A DNA stretch of 64,000 nt from an uncultured Fluviicola sp. (lineage in GTDB: Bacteria > Bacteroidota > Bacteroidia > Flavobacteriales_D > Crocinitomicaceae), in contig NZ_CABHOL010000048.1 in assembly GCF_902168135.1 (NCBI RefSeq), positions 1-64,000 of the forward strand. The letters are read 5' to 3'. Positions 52,440-60,682 of the stretch are shown here, in pieces. Each line of letters opens with the position of its first letter. Positions within the stretch are counted from its first letter, which is position 1. The position numbers were made by a program, and so were the translations under genes. The notes beneath the pieces are model-generated. The model searched no databases and had not been told where the DNA came from. It worked only from the letters and a program-made list of their open reading frames with translations.

Positions 52440-54044
52440 CTACAAATTCGCGAAGAAATCATTCCCTTTATCATCCGTAATGATAAACGCCGGGAAATCC
52501 TTGATGGTAATCTTTCTCACAGCCTCCATTCCCATGTCTTCGAAATCGACCAGTTCCACGGAAAGGATGTTCTCTTTAGCTAAGATCGCCGCCGGACCAC
52601 CAACAGATCCCAGGTAGAATCCGCCGTACTTCTGACACGCGTTGGTAACATCTTTTGAACGGTTTCCTTTTGCCAGCATGATCATACTTCCGCCCATGCT
52701 CTGGAACAAGTCCACGTAGGAATCCATACGGCCCGCCGTTGTAGGCCCGAAACTTCCGGACGGCATTCCTTCCGGTGTTTTCGCAGGACCGGCATAATAT
52801 ACCGGGTGGTTCTTAAAGTATTCCGGCATCGGCTGACCTGCATCCAGCATGTCTTTGATACGTGCATGCGCGGCATCGCGGGCAACAATCAGTGTTCCGT
52901 TCAGTTTCAAACGCGTTTTGATCGGGTATTTGGACAATTCAGCCAATACTTCTGCCATCGGACGATCCAAATCGATCGTTACAGGCGGCTCCAAATGCGG
53001 CGGAACTTCAGGCAGTAATCTGCGCGGGTTTTTCTCCAGTTGCTCTACGAACAATCCTTCTTTGGTAATCTTTGCTTTGATGTTTCTATCGGCAGAACAG
53101 GAAACTCCCAATCCAACCGGACAGGATGCAGCGTGGCGCGGTAAACGGATCACACGCACATCGTGCGTAAAGTATTTCCCTCCGAATTGCGCTCCGATCG
53201 TACTTTCCTGGCAGATCTTCTGAACGCGCTTTTCCCACTCCAGATCACGGAAAGCCTGGCCTCCCATGTTTCCTTCCGTCGGTAAATGGTCGTAATACCC
53301 TGCAGAAGCTTTTTTCACTGCTGCCAGGTTCGCCTCAGCAGAAGTTCCTCCTACTACGAATGCCAAATGGTAGGGCGGACAAGCAGAGGTTCCCAAATCT
53401 TTGATCTTTTCCTTGATAAACTCTTCCAAAGAAGCATCGTTGAGCAATGATTTCGTTTTTTGGTAAAGGAACGTTTTGTTTGCCGAGCCTCCACCCTTCG
53501 CTAAAAACAGGAATTCGTACTTCGCTCCCTGACTTGCATAAATATCAATTTGTGCCGGAAGATTGGAACCCGAGTTCTTCTCTTCAAACATATCCAAAGC
53601 CACAATTTGCGAATAACGCAGGTTGCGCTCCTGGTACGTGTTGTAAATTCCTTTGGAAAGGTATTCGGCATCATTTACACCGGTATACACATCCTCGCCT
53701 TTTTTACCAACCACAATAGCAGTTCCCGTATCCTGGCAGGAAGGAAGTTGTCCTTCCGCAGCAATCGTTGCGTTCTGCAACAAGTTGTAAGCCACAAAAC
53801 GGTCGTTATCCGTAGCTTCCGGGTCGTCCAAAATAGCGCGCAGTTTCTCCAAATGGGAAGTTCGCAGGTAAAAAGAAACATCCGCCAATGCCTCCTGTGC
53901 TAAGAATTCCAATCCCTTCGGATCAATGTTCAATACTTCCCGGTTTCCGATCTTTTCAACAGTTACGAAATCAGAAGAAACTTTGCGGTATTCGGTCGTA
54001 TCCTTTTGGATCGGGTACGGTTCCTGGTAAAAAAAGTCAGCCAT
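52440..54044 (-). CDS. fumA: Class I ([4Fe-4S]) fumarate hydratase
   Basis: I use the ATG at 54044 ([15 protein letters not shown]); an extension to 54101 adds 19 residues not typical of the family. The 534-residue enzyme is the oxygen-sensitive, single-chain class I fumarase, unrelated in sequence to FumC. The three cluster cysteines are at 103 (PSCQDTGTA), 222 (GTSACPPYH) and 316 ([10 protein letters not shown]); the spacings of 119 and 94 are those known for class I fumarases. Other marks are [23 protein letters not shown] and [13 protein letters not shown] near the C-terminus. It converts fumarate and L-malate in the cytoplasm. With fumC at 22992 the cell has two unrelated fumarases; class I enzymes are usual under low oxygen or iron sufficiency. 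Confidence 0.95.
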   Translation of the reverse strand: MADFFYQEPYPIQKDTTEYRKVSSDFVTVEKIGNREVLNIDPKGLEFLAQEALADVSFYLRTSHLEKLRAILDDPEATDNDRFVAYNLLQNATIAAEGQLPSCQDTGTAIVVGKKGEDVYTGVNDAEYLSKGIYNTYQERNLRYSQIVALDMFEEKNSGSNLPAQIDIYASQGAKYEFLFLAKGGGSANKTFLYQKTKSLLNDASLEEFIKEKIKDLGTSACPPYHLAFVVGGTSAEANLAAVKKASAGYYDHLPTEGNMGGQAFRDLEWEKRVQKICQESTIGAQFGGKYFTHDVRVIRLPRHAASCPVGLGVSCSADRNIKAKITKEGLFVEQLEKNPRRLLPEVPPHLEPPVTIDLDRPMAEVLAELSKYPIKTRLKLNGTLIVARDAAHARIKDMLDAGQPMPEYFKNHPVYYAGPAKTPEGMPSGSFGPTTAGRMDSYVDLFQSMGGSMIMLAKGNRSKDVTNACQKYGGFYLGSVGGPAAILAKENILSVELVDFEDMGMEAVRKITIKDFPAFIITDDKGNDFFANL

Positions 54045-54130
54045 TTTTATTTCTAGTTGTTCACGCGCAAAAGTAATGAAAAAGCGTTTTTCTATTCCCA
54101 AATGACTAATTCAGAATGAAGCTAAATAAT

Positions 54131-54248
54131 GGAAAATTGAAAATAGACAATTGACAAGGTCTTTAATTATCAATTATAAATGATTGAATTGTCAAGTCAG
54201 AGACTCATAATTGATCATTCCTTCTCAATTTTCAATTGTCCATTCTCA
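54131..54248. repeat. Nested imperfect hairpins upstream of the histidine kinase
   Basis: ggaaaattgaaaata and acaattgacaagg on the left are complementary to ccttctcaattttcaattgt on the right. Inside are attatcaattataaatg and cataattgatcatt. It shares blocks with 2890-3090 and 19401-19473. It fills most of the gap between the divergent fumA and kinase genes. Confidence 0.6.
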
Positions 54249-54300
54249 ACTCAAAACAATTTAACTATCAAAACCCCGTTTTTAATTACATTCGTAAATC

Positions 54301-55863
54301 ATGAATTTATACTCCAACAAACAGAAATGGAAAATCGTGCTGCTGGTGATCGCCCTGATTACCGTAGCTGCTTCTTTGTGGGTATCCAATTCAACCGTGC
54401 AAAAGGTATCCGACCGCGAACGACTGCGGGCAAAACAATGGGCGGATGCCATCAAGAAAAAAGCCGAACTGGTCGAATTTACCAATCGTGCTTTCCGGCA
54501 ATTGCGCGGGTATGAACGCCGGAAAATCAAGTTGTACCTGGATGCCACGAAAGAAATCTCCAAGGAACCTGCAGATATCAACTGTTTCCCGGATTACCGC
54601 TTCCCCATCAGTATCATTGATGAGAACAAGGATATCCCGGTGATTTTGGTGGACGACCGCAACCAGATCTCCAGCTATACCAATATCGACTTTGACACGG
54701 CGGATCTGCGCGTACTCTACCCGGAAGCCTCGAAAAAAGAACTGATCCGGAAATTTGAGGACAGTTTGCTGGTCCTGACAACCATTTGGGAGAAAAAACA
54801 CCAACCTTTCCGCATTGAAGTGGTGGAAGGATTGACCATGACTTCGTTCTACACGGATACCAAACGCACCATCCAACTGGAAAAAGAGAGAGATTCCCTG
54901 ATCACCGCTTTCAACAATGAATTGATCAACGACTCCAAACTGATCCCGGTAGTCCTCATGGACAAAAGCAATGACTCACTCATCTCCAGCAACCTTCCGA
55001 AGGAAAAAACTTCCCCGGAAAACCTGAAGAAAACGCTGCATTCCCTGGAATTGGTCAACGAACCGATCAAGATCTCTTTTGGTGCAGATGAGGTAAACCT
55101 GTTGTACTTCGATAATTCGGGAGAACTAAAACAGCTGCAGTTCTTCCCCTACATCCAGTTCCTGATCATCGGTCTGTTCATTTTCATCGGCTACCTGCTG
55201 TTCAGCACTTTCCGGAAAGCAGAGCAGAACCAGGTTTGGGCCGGAATGGCAAAAGAAACAGCTCACCAGCTGGGAACGCCGCTTTCTTCTTTGATGGCCT
55301 GGATCCAACTACTAGAAACTCAGGATGTGGATCAGAATATCATTGCCGAAATGCAAAAAGACGTCGAACGGCTGGATGTGGTTTCACAGCGTTTTTCCAA
55401 AATCGGATCGGAAACGCATTTAACCCAAAGCGATATCCGCATCACCGTCCAAAATGTGATGGATTACCTGCGTCCGCGTATTTCGCAGAAAGTGGAAATG
55501 ACCACGCATTTCACAGACGAACCGGTCATGGTCAGCCACAATAAATCGTTGATGGAATGGGTGATGGAAAACATTATCCGCAATGCGGTCGACGCCATGG
55601 AATCCAAAGGAAAGCTGGATGTTACGATCAAGACGGTTCCGGAACGGGTTTACATTGAAATTTCCGATACCGGGAAAGGATTGCTGCCCAAACAGTTCAA
55701 ATCGATCTTCGAGCCGGGTTACACCACCAAGAAACGCGGTTGGGGACTGGGGCTTTCACTGGTAAAAAGGATCGTGAAAGAATACCACAAAGGAAAGGTT
55801 TACGTGGTGCATTCCGAGATCGGGAAAGGGACCACCATCCGGGTGAGCCTGCCTTTAAAATAA
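54301..55863 (+). CDS. Sensor histidine kinase, orphan
   Basis: A 520-residue membrane kinase. The first TM helix is at about 11-30 (IVLLVIALITVAASLWV). A periplasmic domain of about 250 residues follows, then the second TM at about 282-302 (FLIIGLFIFIGYLLF). The transmitter has the H-box AKETAHQLGTPLSSLMAW with the phospho-acceptor His at about 321, the N-box NIIRNAVDAM (about 423-432), G1 ISDTGKGLLP (about 455) and G2 GWGLGLSLVKRI (about 480). The short HxxGTPLSS H-box is a subtype common in Bacteroidota. There is no response regulator next to it, so it is orphan in this window; its signal is unknown. Confidence 0.93.
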   Translation: MNLYSNKQKWKIVLLVIALITVAASLWVSNSTVQKVSDRERLRAKQWADAIKKKAELVEFTNRAFRQLRGYERRKIKLYLDATKEISKEPADINCFPDYRFPISIIDENKDIPVILVDDRNQISSYTNIDFDTADLRVLYPEASKKELIRKFEDSLLVLTTIWEKKHQPFRIEVVEGLTMTSFYTDTKRTIQLEKERDSLITAFNNELINDSKLIPVVLMDKSNDSLISSNLPKEKTSPENLKKTLHSLELVNEPIKISFGADEVNLLYFDNSGELKQLQFFPYIQFLIIGLFIFIGYLLFSTFRKAEQNQVWAGMAKETAHQLGTPLSSLMAWIQLLETQDVDQNIIAEMQKDVERLDVVSQRFSKIGSETHLTQSDIRITVQNVMDYLRPRISQKVEMTTHFTDEPVMVSHNKSLMEWVMENIIRNAVDAMESKGKLDVTIKTVPERVYIEISDTGKGLLPKQFKSIFEPGYTTKKRGWGLGLSLVKRIVKEYHKGKVYVVHSEIGKGTTIRVSLPLK

Positions 55864-56187
55864 CCACAATGTACACAAGAATATCTTTATCTATGTGTTT
55901 GTAAACTTCAGTCGTTTTACAATTATGTGCAATAAGAACAGAATTCTTGTGGTCTTAAAATTAAAGGGAACTGAATAAAAATAACCTCGTGCTATTTTTG
56001 TGCCCTATAGCTATCGGGACGGTGCAATCAAACCGCCACACAGCTATTTTAAAAGCCAGTCGTATTTATATTCAATGCAGTTTTACAAATTACTTACTAT
56101 ACGCAAATCAGGAAAATCCTTGTGGGCTTTACTCCTAAAAGGGGTATAACAAAAAATCTTCGTGATCCTCGTGCGCCTCGCGGTCAA
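55864..56187. repeat. Repeat-filled gap between histidine kinase and GT9 genes
   Basis: Three structures fill this 324-bp convergent gap. The inverted pair is accacaatgtacacaagaat / attcttgtggt (55863-55953, starting at the end of the kinase stop). A degenerate copy of the 18-bp palindrome, ccctatag/ctatcggg, is at 56003-56018. At 56128-56190 a minus-strand stretch (accgcgaggcgcacgaggat, then cacgaag) resembles the opening of repeats A-C. No ORF is supported. Confidence 0.55.
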
Positions 56188-57156
56188 TCAAACCGTCACA
56201 TCGATTCGTCCGCATTTAAAATGTCCCTCCGGGCAGATCTTTCCGCCGTGTAATCCACAAGGCCTGCAGATCAAAGCTTCGGTTGTTTCCCGGATCTCAC
56301 TGTCATCTGAAAGCGGGCCGAAACCGAAACGCGGAACAGTGGCGCAGAAGAAAGCCGTTACCGGAGCATTTACAGCTGTAGCCATGTGCAGTGGTCCGGA
56401 ATCATTCACAAAACAACGGGCTGCCTTTTCAAACAAAGCACAGGATTCCAACAAATTCAATTTACCGGCCAGGTTATTTTCTTTCGGTAAACCTGCTGCT
56501 TCCAGTATGCGCTGGCACAATTCAAAATCAGCAGGGCCACCCACCAGGTATACATTCCCTTTCTTTTTGAGGTTATTAGCCAGTTCGATCCACTTCTTCT
56601 CGGGAAGCTGTTTCGTGAACCAAACCGAAGCCGGTGCAAGCGTGTAAAAAGGTCCGTGAGTATAAGTTGCAACTTTCGCCCGGTCTTCTTCATCAGAAGG
56701 AAAAACTTCCGGACGAACAAGCGATTTTGCTCCGTGATGTGCAATGCATTCCAGGTTGCGTTCCACCTCGTGCTTCCCCTTGCCTATTTCATGTTTGATC
56801 TTGATATCGTAACAAAAGGAAAAGGGGTTTTTATCGAAACCAACCTTCTTTCTTGCCTTTGAGAGGAATGTGATAATCCCGGAGCTGCCGAAACGCTGCA
56901 GGTTGATGACCTCATCGTAGCGTTTCGATCTGAAAACAGCGATCAGCCGTTTCATTTCTTTCCATTTCCCTTGCTTTTTATTGAAGGAAAACACTTCATG
57001 GATTGCCGGATGGTTTTTGAGAATGGTTTCATTGCCCTTCCGCACCAACACATCGATTTCCGCTTCCGGGTGCAGGCGTTTCAACTCACTGATCACAGGG
57101 GTTGCCAGGATGACATCTCCCAAAAAAGCTGTTTGAATGACTAAAAAACGCTGCAT
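56188..57156 (-). CDS. Glycosyltransferase family 9 (heptosyltransferase-like)
   Basis: The start at 57156 gives MQRFLVIQTAFLGDVILATP, the normal N-terminus of GT9; a longer frame to 57183 adds residues outside the fold. The 322-residue GT-B enzyme shows the acceptor-side motif above, the donor-site FVNDSGPLHMATAVNAPVTA at about 255-275, and a C-terminal cysteine set (CRPCGLHGGKICPEGHFKC) common in this family. GT9 members transfer heptose to lipid A-core or related sugars in lipopolysaccharide assembly at the inner membrane; in Bacteroidota the sugar is not necessarily heptose. It is alone in the window, with no other LPS gene beside it. Confidence 0.9.
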   Translation of the reverse strand: MQRFLVIQTAFLGDVILATPVISELKRLHPEAEIDVLVRKGNETILKNHPAIHEVFSFNKKQGKWKEMKRLIAVFRSKRYDEVINLQRFGSSGIITFLSKARKKVGFDKNPFSFCYDIKIKHEIGKGKHEVERNLECIAHHGAKSLVRPEVFPSDEEDRAKVATYTHGPFYTLAPASVWFTKQLPEKKWIELANNLKKKGNVYLVGGPADFELCQRILEAAGLPKENNLAGKLNLLESCALFEKAARCFVNDSGPLHMATAVNAPVTAFFCATVPRFGFGPLSDDSEIRETTEALICRPCGLHGGKICPEGHFKCGRIDVTV

Positions 57157-57197
57157 GGAGTAAAGGTAGTAATTTCGCTCCACGTATCCTTTTTTTC

Positions 57198-57742
57198 ACC
57201 GCAAAGGCACAGAGAAAGAAATTAGTATGCTAAAAGTTGATATACTAGAAAAGAAACAGAGGAAATTCACATTCAAATATTATACACTACTCTTCTAAGA
57301 CCATGTTTCAATCTAGTTTCATTGAAATTGATCAACAATCCAAGTTTCAAATTTGTCAATTTCAAATATGTCAGTGTTTGTGCTAAATGTACATCACAAA
57401 TTTCTTTCACGGCTTTTAATTCAATAATCACTTTGTCCTCCACAATTAAATCTAATTTGAGACCTGTTTCAAGAAAGAGGTTTTTATAGATTAATGGAAC
57501 TTCAACTTGTCGTTCTACTTTCAGTCCAATTTCCTTTAATTCATGATACAAGCATGTTTCATAAATACTTTCAAGAAGTCCGGGACCAAGTTGTGTATGA
57601 ACTTCAATAGCTGCTCCAATAATAATGGATGATAATTCGTTTTCACTCATCTGAATAGTAGGTATATATTATTATACTAATTAAGATAAGGAAAATTTTT
57701 GAATTATTCTGATGCAACTTTGCGCTCTTCTTTCTTTGCGGT
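57198..57742. mobile_element. Possible mobile cassette: inverted CGCAAAG-type repeats around the GxxExxY gene
   Basis: accgcaaaggcacagagaaa at 57198 and its inverted counterpart tttctttgcggt ending at 57742 (with gcgctctt before it) bracket the GxxExxY gene. The 545-bp interior is much more AT-rich than both neighbours. The paired 9-bp termini and AT-rich cargo suggest a transferable unit. No transposase is encoded. Confidence 0.45.
57273..57650 (-). CDS. GxxExxY protein (PD-(D/E)xK nuclease superfamily)
   Basis: A 125-residue cytoplasmic protein of the GxxExxY family. The naming motif is GPGLLESIYETCLY at about 22-35 (G-x-x-E-x-x-Y). A nuclease-like core is visible as LKLDLIVEDKVIIELKAV at about 67-84 (D...E-x-K). 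The C-terminus holds QTLTYLKLTNLKLGLLINF, the usual end of the family. Biochemical function is unknown; the superfamily includes nucleases. It is strikingly AT-rich and lies within inverted repeats, which suggests recent transfer. The start ATG is preceded by an AT-rich leader. Confidence 0.88.
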   Translation of the reverse strand: MSENELSSIIIGAAIEVHTQLGPGLLESIYETCLYHELKEIGLKVERQVEVPLIYKNLFLETGLKLDLIVEDKVIIELKAVKEICDVHLAQTLTYLKLTNLKLGLLINFNETRLKHGLRRVVYNI

Positions 57743-57786
57743 TAAACTCAAAAAGACTCTTTTTCTTTGCTTGAAACCTTCCGTGC

Positions 57787-58662
57787 CTAGGGTAATCTGA
57801 ATTCCAAATCCATCAATCCTATTTCAAAACGGTTCTTCCTGATTTCTTCCAGTTCCTTTTTCGTAAAGTCATTTTTCAACCCAATCTGTGTATTGTAAAT
57901 CGTTGGTAATTTATTGTAAAACTGGTGCTGATCTACCCAGTTGGCAAATATCCAGGGCGACATATTCCCGATTCGAACCTCTTGGAGGAAAACCGGTTTC
58001 ATGCGTTGGTAGAACGATTCGTTCCCCGCAGTATGAACAAGCACGAACCAAATACTGAACTCCGAGAACTGCAATTTCTTTTCTCCCGGGAAACCGATGT
58101 TTCGCACCATCTTCTCAAGCAGGGCTTCATTGATACGGTTCATCGAATCCAGTTCGGAAATGGCTTTTTGATCATAAGGGCTGTCATTTAATCGAGTCCG
58201 GAAAAACTGGTCCCAATACGTCATGCTGTCGATTATCGCGATCAATGAATCAGCATTTTTAGGCCGGATCTTTGCGGAATTATCGAAACCTTCGTACACC
58301 AGTGCATTTTCAGCCTCCGTGAAACCTTCCATGATCTTACCCGGATCCAATGGAGCAACGTACCAAAGCGTGCGCATGTCAAAGGAAAGGGATGACCAGG
58401 AGGTTTTAAGCGCTTGTGCAGCTAAGGAATTATTTCCCGTCATTTTGTAACAATAAGCCTGTAAACGATAATCTTCACCGTATAGCATTCCGTATTTCTT
58501 GTTCACAGCTTCGAGTTTCTGAAGGCTTTCTGTGTACTTTTTCTCATTAATGGCCATTTCATAAGCCGGGTTGACTTCTTGCTTGTAAGCAATGTGATCG
58601 AAAGATTGTGCCTGTGCACCTGGCACACACAGCAGCATTAAAGAGGCGATTAGTCGTTTCAT
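57787..58662 (-). CDS. Secreted hypothetical protein
   Basis: A 291-residue protein with a signal peptide (MKRLIASLMLLCVPGAQAQS). The mature part is helical and mildly TPR-like at the start (AYEMAINEKKYTESLQKLEA, YRLQAYCYKMTGNNSLAAQA). A domain with EFSIWFVLVHTAGNESFYQR and NMSPWIFANWVDQHQFYN follows. I do not recognise the family beyond this. Bacteroidota have many uncharacterised periplasmic proteins of this shape. Single gene. Confidence 0.65.
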   Translation of the reverse strand: MKRLIASLMLLCVPGAQAQSFDHIAYKQEVNPAYEMAINEKKYTESLQKLEAVNKKYGMLYGEDYRLQAYCYKMTGNNSLAAQALKTSWSSLSFDMRTLWYVAPLDPGKIMEGFTEAENALVYEGFDNSAKIRPKNADSLIAIIDSMTYWDQFFRTRLNDSPYDQKAISELDSMNRINEALLEKMVRNIGFPGEKKLQFSEFSIWFVLVHTAGNESFYQRMKPVFLQEVRIGNMSPWIFANWVDQHQFYNKLPTIYNTQIGLKNDFTKKELEEIRKNRFEIGLMDLEFRLP

Positions 58663-58842
58663 AAGGATAATTTTTAGTTTCAGGAATAAGCCAATTTAAT
58701 GAATCTGTTACAAAATAAACCTTAAGTTCCATTAGATAAATAAATCAGCGAATGGATTGAAATGGATTCCGTAGGATGCAGAATCATCAAAAAATCAATT
58801 TGGGTAAACAATTAATCGCATAGCTGCAATTTAAAATTGCGG

Positions 58843-58850
58843 TATATTTG
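58843..58850 (+). promoter_or_regulatory. -7 box abutting a start codon
   Basis: TATATTTG ends 4 nt before the ATG at 58855. Just upstream, gcaatttaaaattgc (58826-58840) is a palindrome and aattaatcgcatagctgc resembles half of a GTAGG-type palindrome. Confidence 0.4.
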
Positions 58851-58854
58851 ATGG

Positions 58855-59364
58855 ATGTTTTTTCGAAAAAAATATAGCTTCCTTCTAAATCAGAACAAGG
58901 ACCTTTTGACCGAATCTTTGAAAGCGGAACAAAACAAAAAACATGTTCTTCCAACCCCCTTTTCAGAATCCGTTTACGAGCTGAAATTTGACTACAACGA
59001 ATGGATCGTTTCGTATAAACACACCATACTCCGGGGATTGAAAATCAAACCGGATGCCTATATCCGGCTAACAAACATTTCTGAGAAAATGACAGAAATG
59101 AATGTCACTTTCAAACTGTCTCCGATCTGGATATTAGCAGGTATTTTCGTTCAGCTGGCATTCGTTGCCGTATGGTTTCTACCCCATAACACTCCGATTA
59201 CTTTCATGGGTACGAATCTTGGTTCAGACTGGTTAAATCGTACGGTTATTATTCTATGTAATATAGCACTGTTCAATGGAGTCATTTGGATTGCATTTCT
59301 CATTGAAACAACCCGTTTGAAGAAAGTCATTGAAAAAATATTCGGAACGGGTCAGGTTGTTTAA
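58855..59364 (+). CDS. Membrane protein of unknown function
   Basis: A 169-residue protein with two hydrophobic helices near its C-terminal half (about 97-117, IWILAGIFVQLAFVAVWFL, and about 133-153, IILCNIALFNGVIWIAFLI). The N-terminal 90 residues are soluble and cytoplasm-type, with VYELKFDYNEWIVSYKHTIL. This is the reverse order of the other TM-pair proteins here. Its stop overlaps the 3' end of the KOW gene on the other strand by 4 bp. No family is named. Confidence 0.6.
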   Translation: MFFRKKYSFLLNQNKDLLTESLKAEQNKKHVLPTPFSESVYELKFDYNEWIVSYKHTILRGLKIKPDAYIRLTNISEKMTEMNVTFKLSPIWILAGIFVQLAFVAVWFLPHNTPITFMGTNLGSDWLNRTVIILCNIALFNGVIWIAFLIETTRLKKVIEKIFGTGQVV

Positions 59365-59546
59365 TCAGGTTTCTCTACCCGCACATTCTTTCCCAGCGTT
59401 TTAAACCGCACCCCGTTTTCCTGTACCACAGTAATGGTTAAATGTCCGGTCTTGCTTACATTCAGATCCCGCACAACACCGCTTTTGCCTTTATGTGTAC
59501 CCGCTGTGACTGTGCAGAAATCGCCGTCTTTTAAAACTCCTTCCAT
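59361..59546 (-). CDS. Small KOW-motif protein
   Basis: I take the ATG at 59546 (MEGVLKDGDFCTVTAGTHKG), giving 61 residues; the frame to 59609 has an unlikely hydrophobic prefix. The whole protein is one KOW-type SH3-like barrel: GDFCTVTAGTHKGKSGVVRD, a beta hairpin and a final FKTLGKNVRV. KOW motifs bind nucleic acid or ribosomal components (for example L24, NusG). Stand-alone KOW proteins are known in Bacteroidota without assigned function. Its 3' end overlaps the convergent gene by 4 bp. Confidence 0.7.
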   Translation of the reverse strand: MEGVLKDGDFCTVTAGTHKGKSGVVRDLNVSKTGHLTITVVQENGVRFKTLGKNVRVEKPD

Positions 59547-59638
59547 AATATGAATAATCCACAGTTTATATCCCGGTAAGTTAGCAAAAAACAAAATCTC
59601 AAAATTCATTAGTCTATTTCGTTCTTTTATTCAATGCT

Positions 59639-60106
59639 TTACCTGGTTTTTCTGAAATATATATTTTTCTCCTCCTTATCATTCAGATCTGCACTAGTTG
59701 CATTATCATTCAATAGCGTGTTCTTCTTTATCAAATCCCCCAGGTCTATGCTTTGATCTATCAGGGTATCTAAATTTAAAGTCTTTCCCAAAGGTTTCTC
59801 ACAGATCAGTACATTCTCATAAGGTCTCTTTTTGTTATAAACGATTAAAAAGGATTGAATAGGGAATTCAGAAAGGTCATTTATGCAGTCTGCATTTGTA
59901 GATTCTGTATAATAATTCGATCCGATCTTATAGATGTATTTGTAATGAGTTCCACCTTTTACCGAATAACTATCGTAAACATTGGCAACTCCGATCCGAA
60001 TATTGGTTCCGGATAATGAATCATAATACTTATTACAACTTCTGATACCGAAAAAAAATGCACAAATCAGGATAATAATGATTGAATTAATGTATCTGAT
60101 AGTCAT
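59639..60106 (-). CDS. Membrane-anchored hypothetical protein
   Basis: A 155-residue protein with an N-terminal hydrophobic helix (INSIIIILICAFFFGIR) and a Cys just after, which could be either a lipoprotein-like or a plain anchor. The mature part begins beta-rich (TNIRIGVANVYDSYSVKG, THYKYIYKIGSNYYTEST) and ends charged. It overlaps the upstream gene by 4 bp (ATGA), so the two are translationally coupled. No family recognised. Confidence 0.6.
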   Translation of the reverse strand: MTIRYINSIIIILICAFFFGIRSCNKYYDSLSGTNIRIGVANVYDSYSVKGGTHYKYIYKIGSNYYTESTNADCINDLSEFPIQSFLIVYNKKRPYENVLICEKPLGKTLNLDTLIDQSIDLGDLIKKNTLLNDNATSADLNDKEEKNIYFRKTR

Positions 60107-60681
60107 TTCCCGGCAGCTTTATAAATTTCAATGAAAGCGGAGATCCTATTAGGAAAATACCTGAGCGAAAAAAGTGGCATAATGATTTCTTCCTGTTCTA
60201 ACTCTTTTATTATTAAATAATCATATCCATTATTGATGTATTTAAATGTTTGAAATTGATCCCAGGTAAGCAAACGATCTTTTAACCAGATTCCTTCATT
60301 TGTTAAACTAAACAGCACATTATTTTTAAGAGGAATGATCTTATAAAGCAAAAAACTGGTTCCTGCAAGAAAGGTCAAAAATACCAGGAATAAAAAAGGG
60401 ATGGTCTTTTTCGATTCCAGGCTGATCAAATCATAAATGGTGATCGACAATAGCACCAGAAAAAGTATGAGGTAAATCAAAACAACTGACCGAGGTTCAA
60501 TAGACTTAATTTCCATTTTTTTGCTAGTGTCAATATCTTTAGCTTCGCCAGGAGAATCAGATATTGTTGTTTTTTTAAGGCTATTCTTAGATGATTTAAC
60601 ATACCTGGAAATAAGCTCACGTGCTTCTTGTTCCTTCAACTCTGATATTCTTTTCTCTTCTTCTCTTGTTTCAATGCTCAT
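60103..60681 (-). CDS. Membrane protein with coiled-coil N-terminus and PH-like C-terminus
   Basis: The ATG at 60681 is chosen, one base from the chloride-channel stop; a TTG start 12 bp upstream would overlap that gene. The 192-residue protein has a charged coiled coil (REEEKRISELKEQEARELIS), two TM helices (about 69-91 and 96-116), and a soluble domain (LFSLTNEGIWLKDRLLTWDQ, then DYLIIKELEQEE) like those of the other TM-pair proteins. It forms a unit with the chloride channel upstream and the membrane-anchored protein downstream. Function unknown. Confidence 0.65.
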   Translation of the reverse strand: MSIETREEEKRISELKEQEARELISRYVKSSKNSLKKTTISDSPGEAKDIDTSKKMEIKSIEPRSVVLIYLILFLVLLSITIYDLISLESKKTIPFLFLVFLTFLAGTSFLLYKIIPLKNNVLFSLTNEGIWLKDRLLTWDQFQTFKYINNGYDYLIIKELEQEEIIMPLFSLRYFPNRISAFIEIYKAAGK

Positions 60682-60682
60682 A

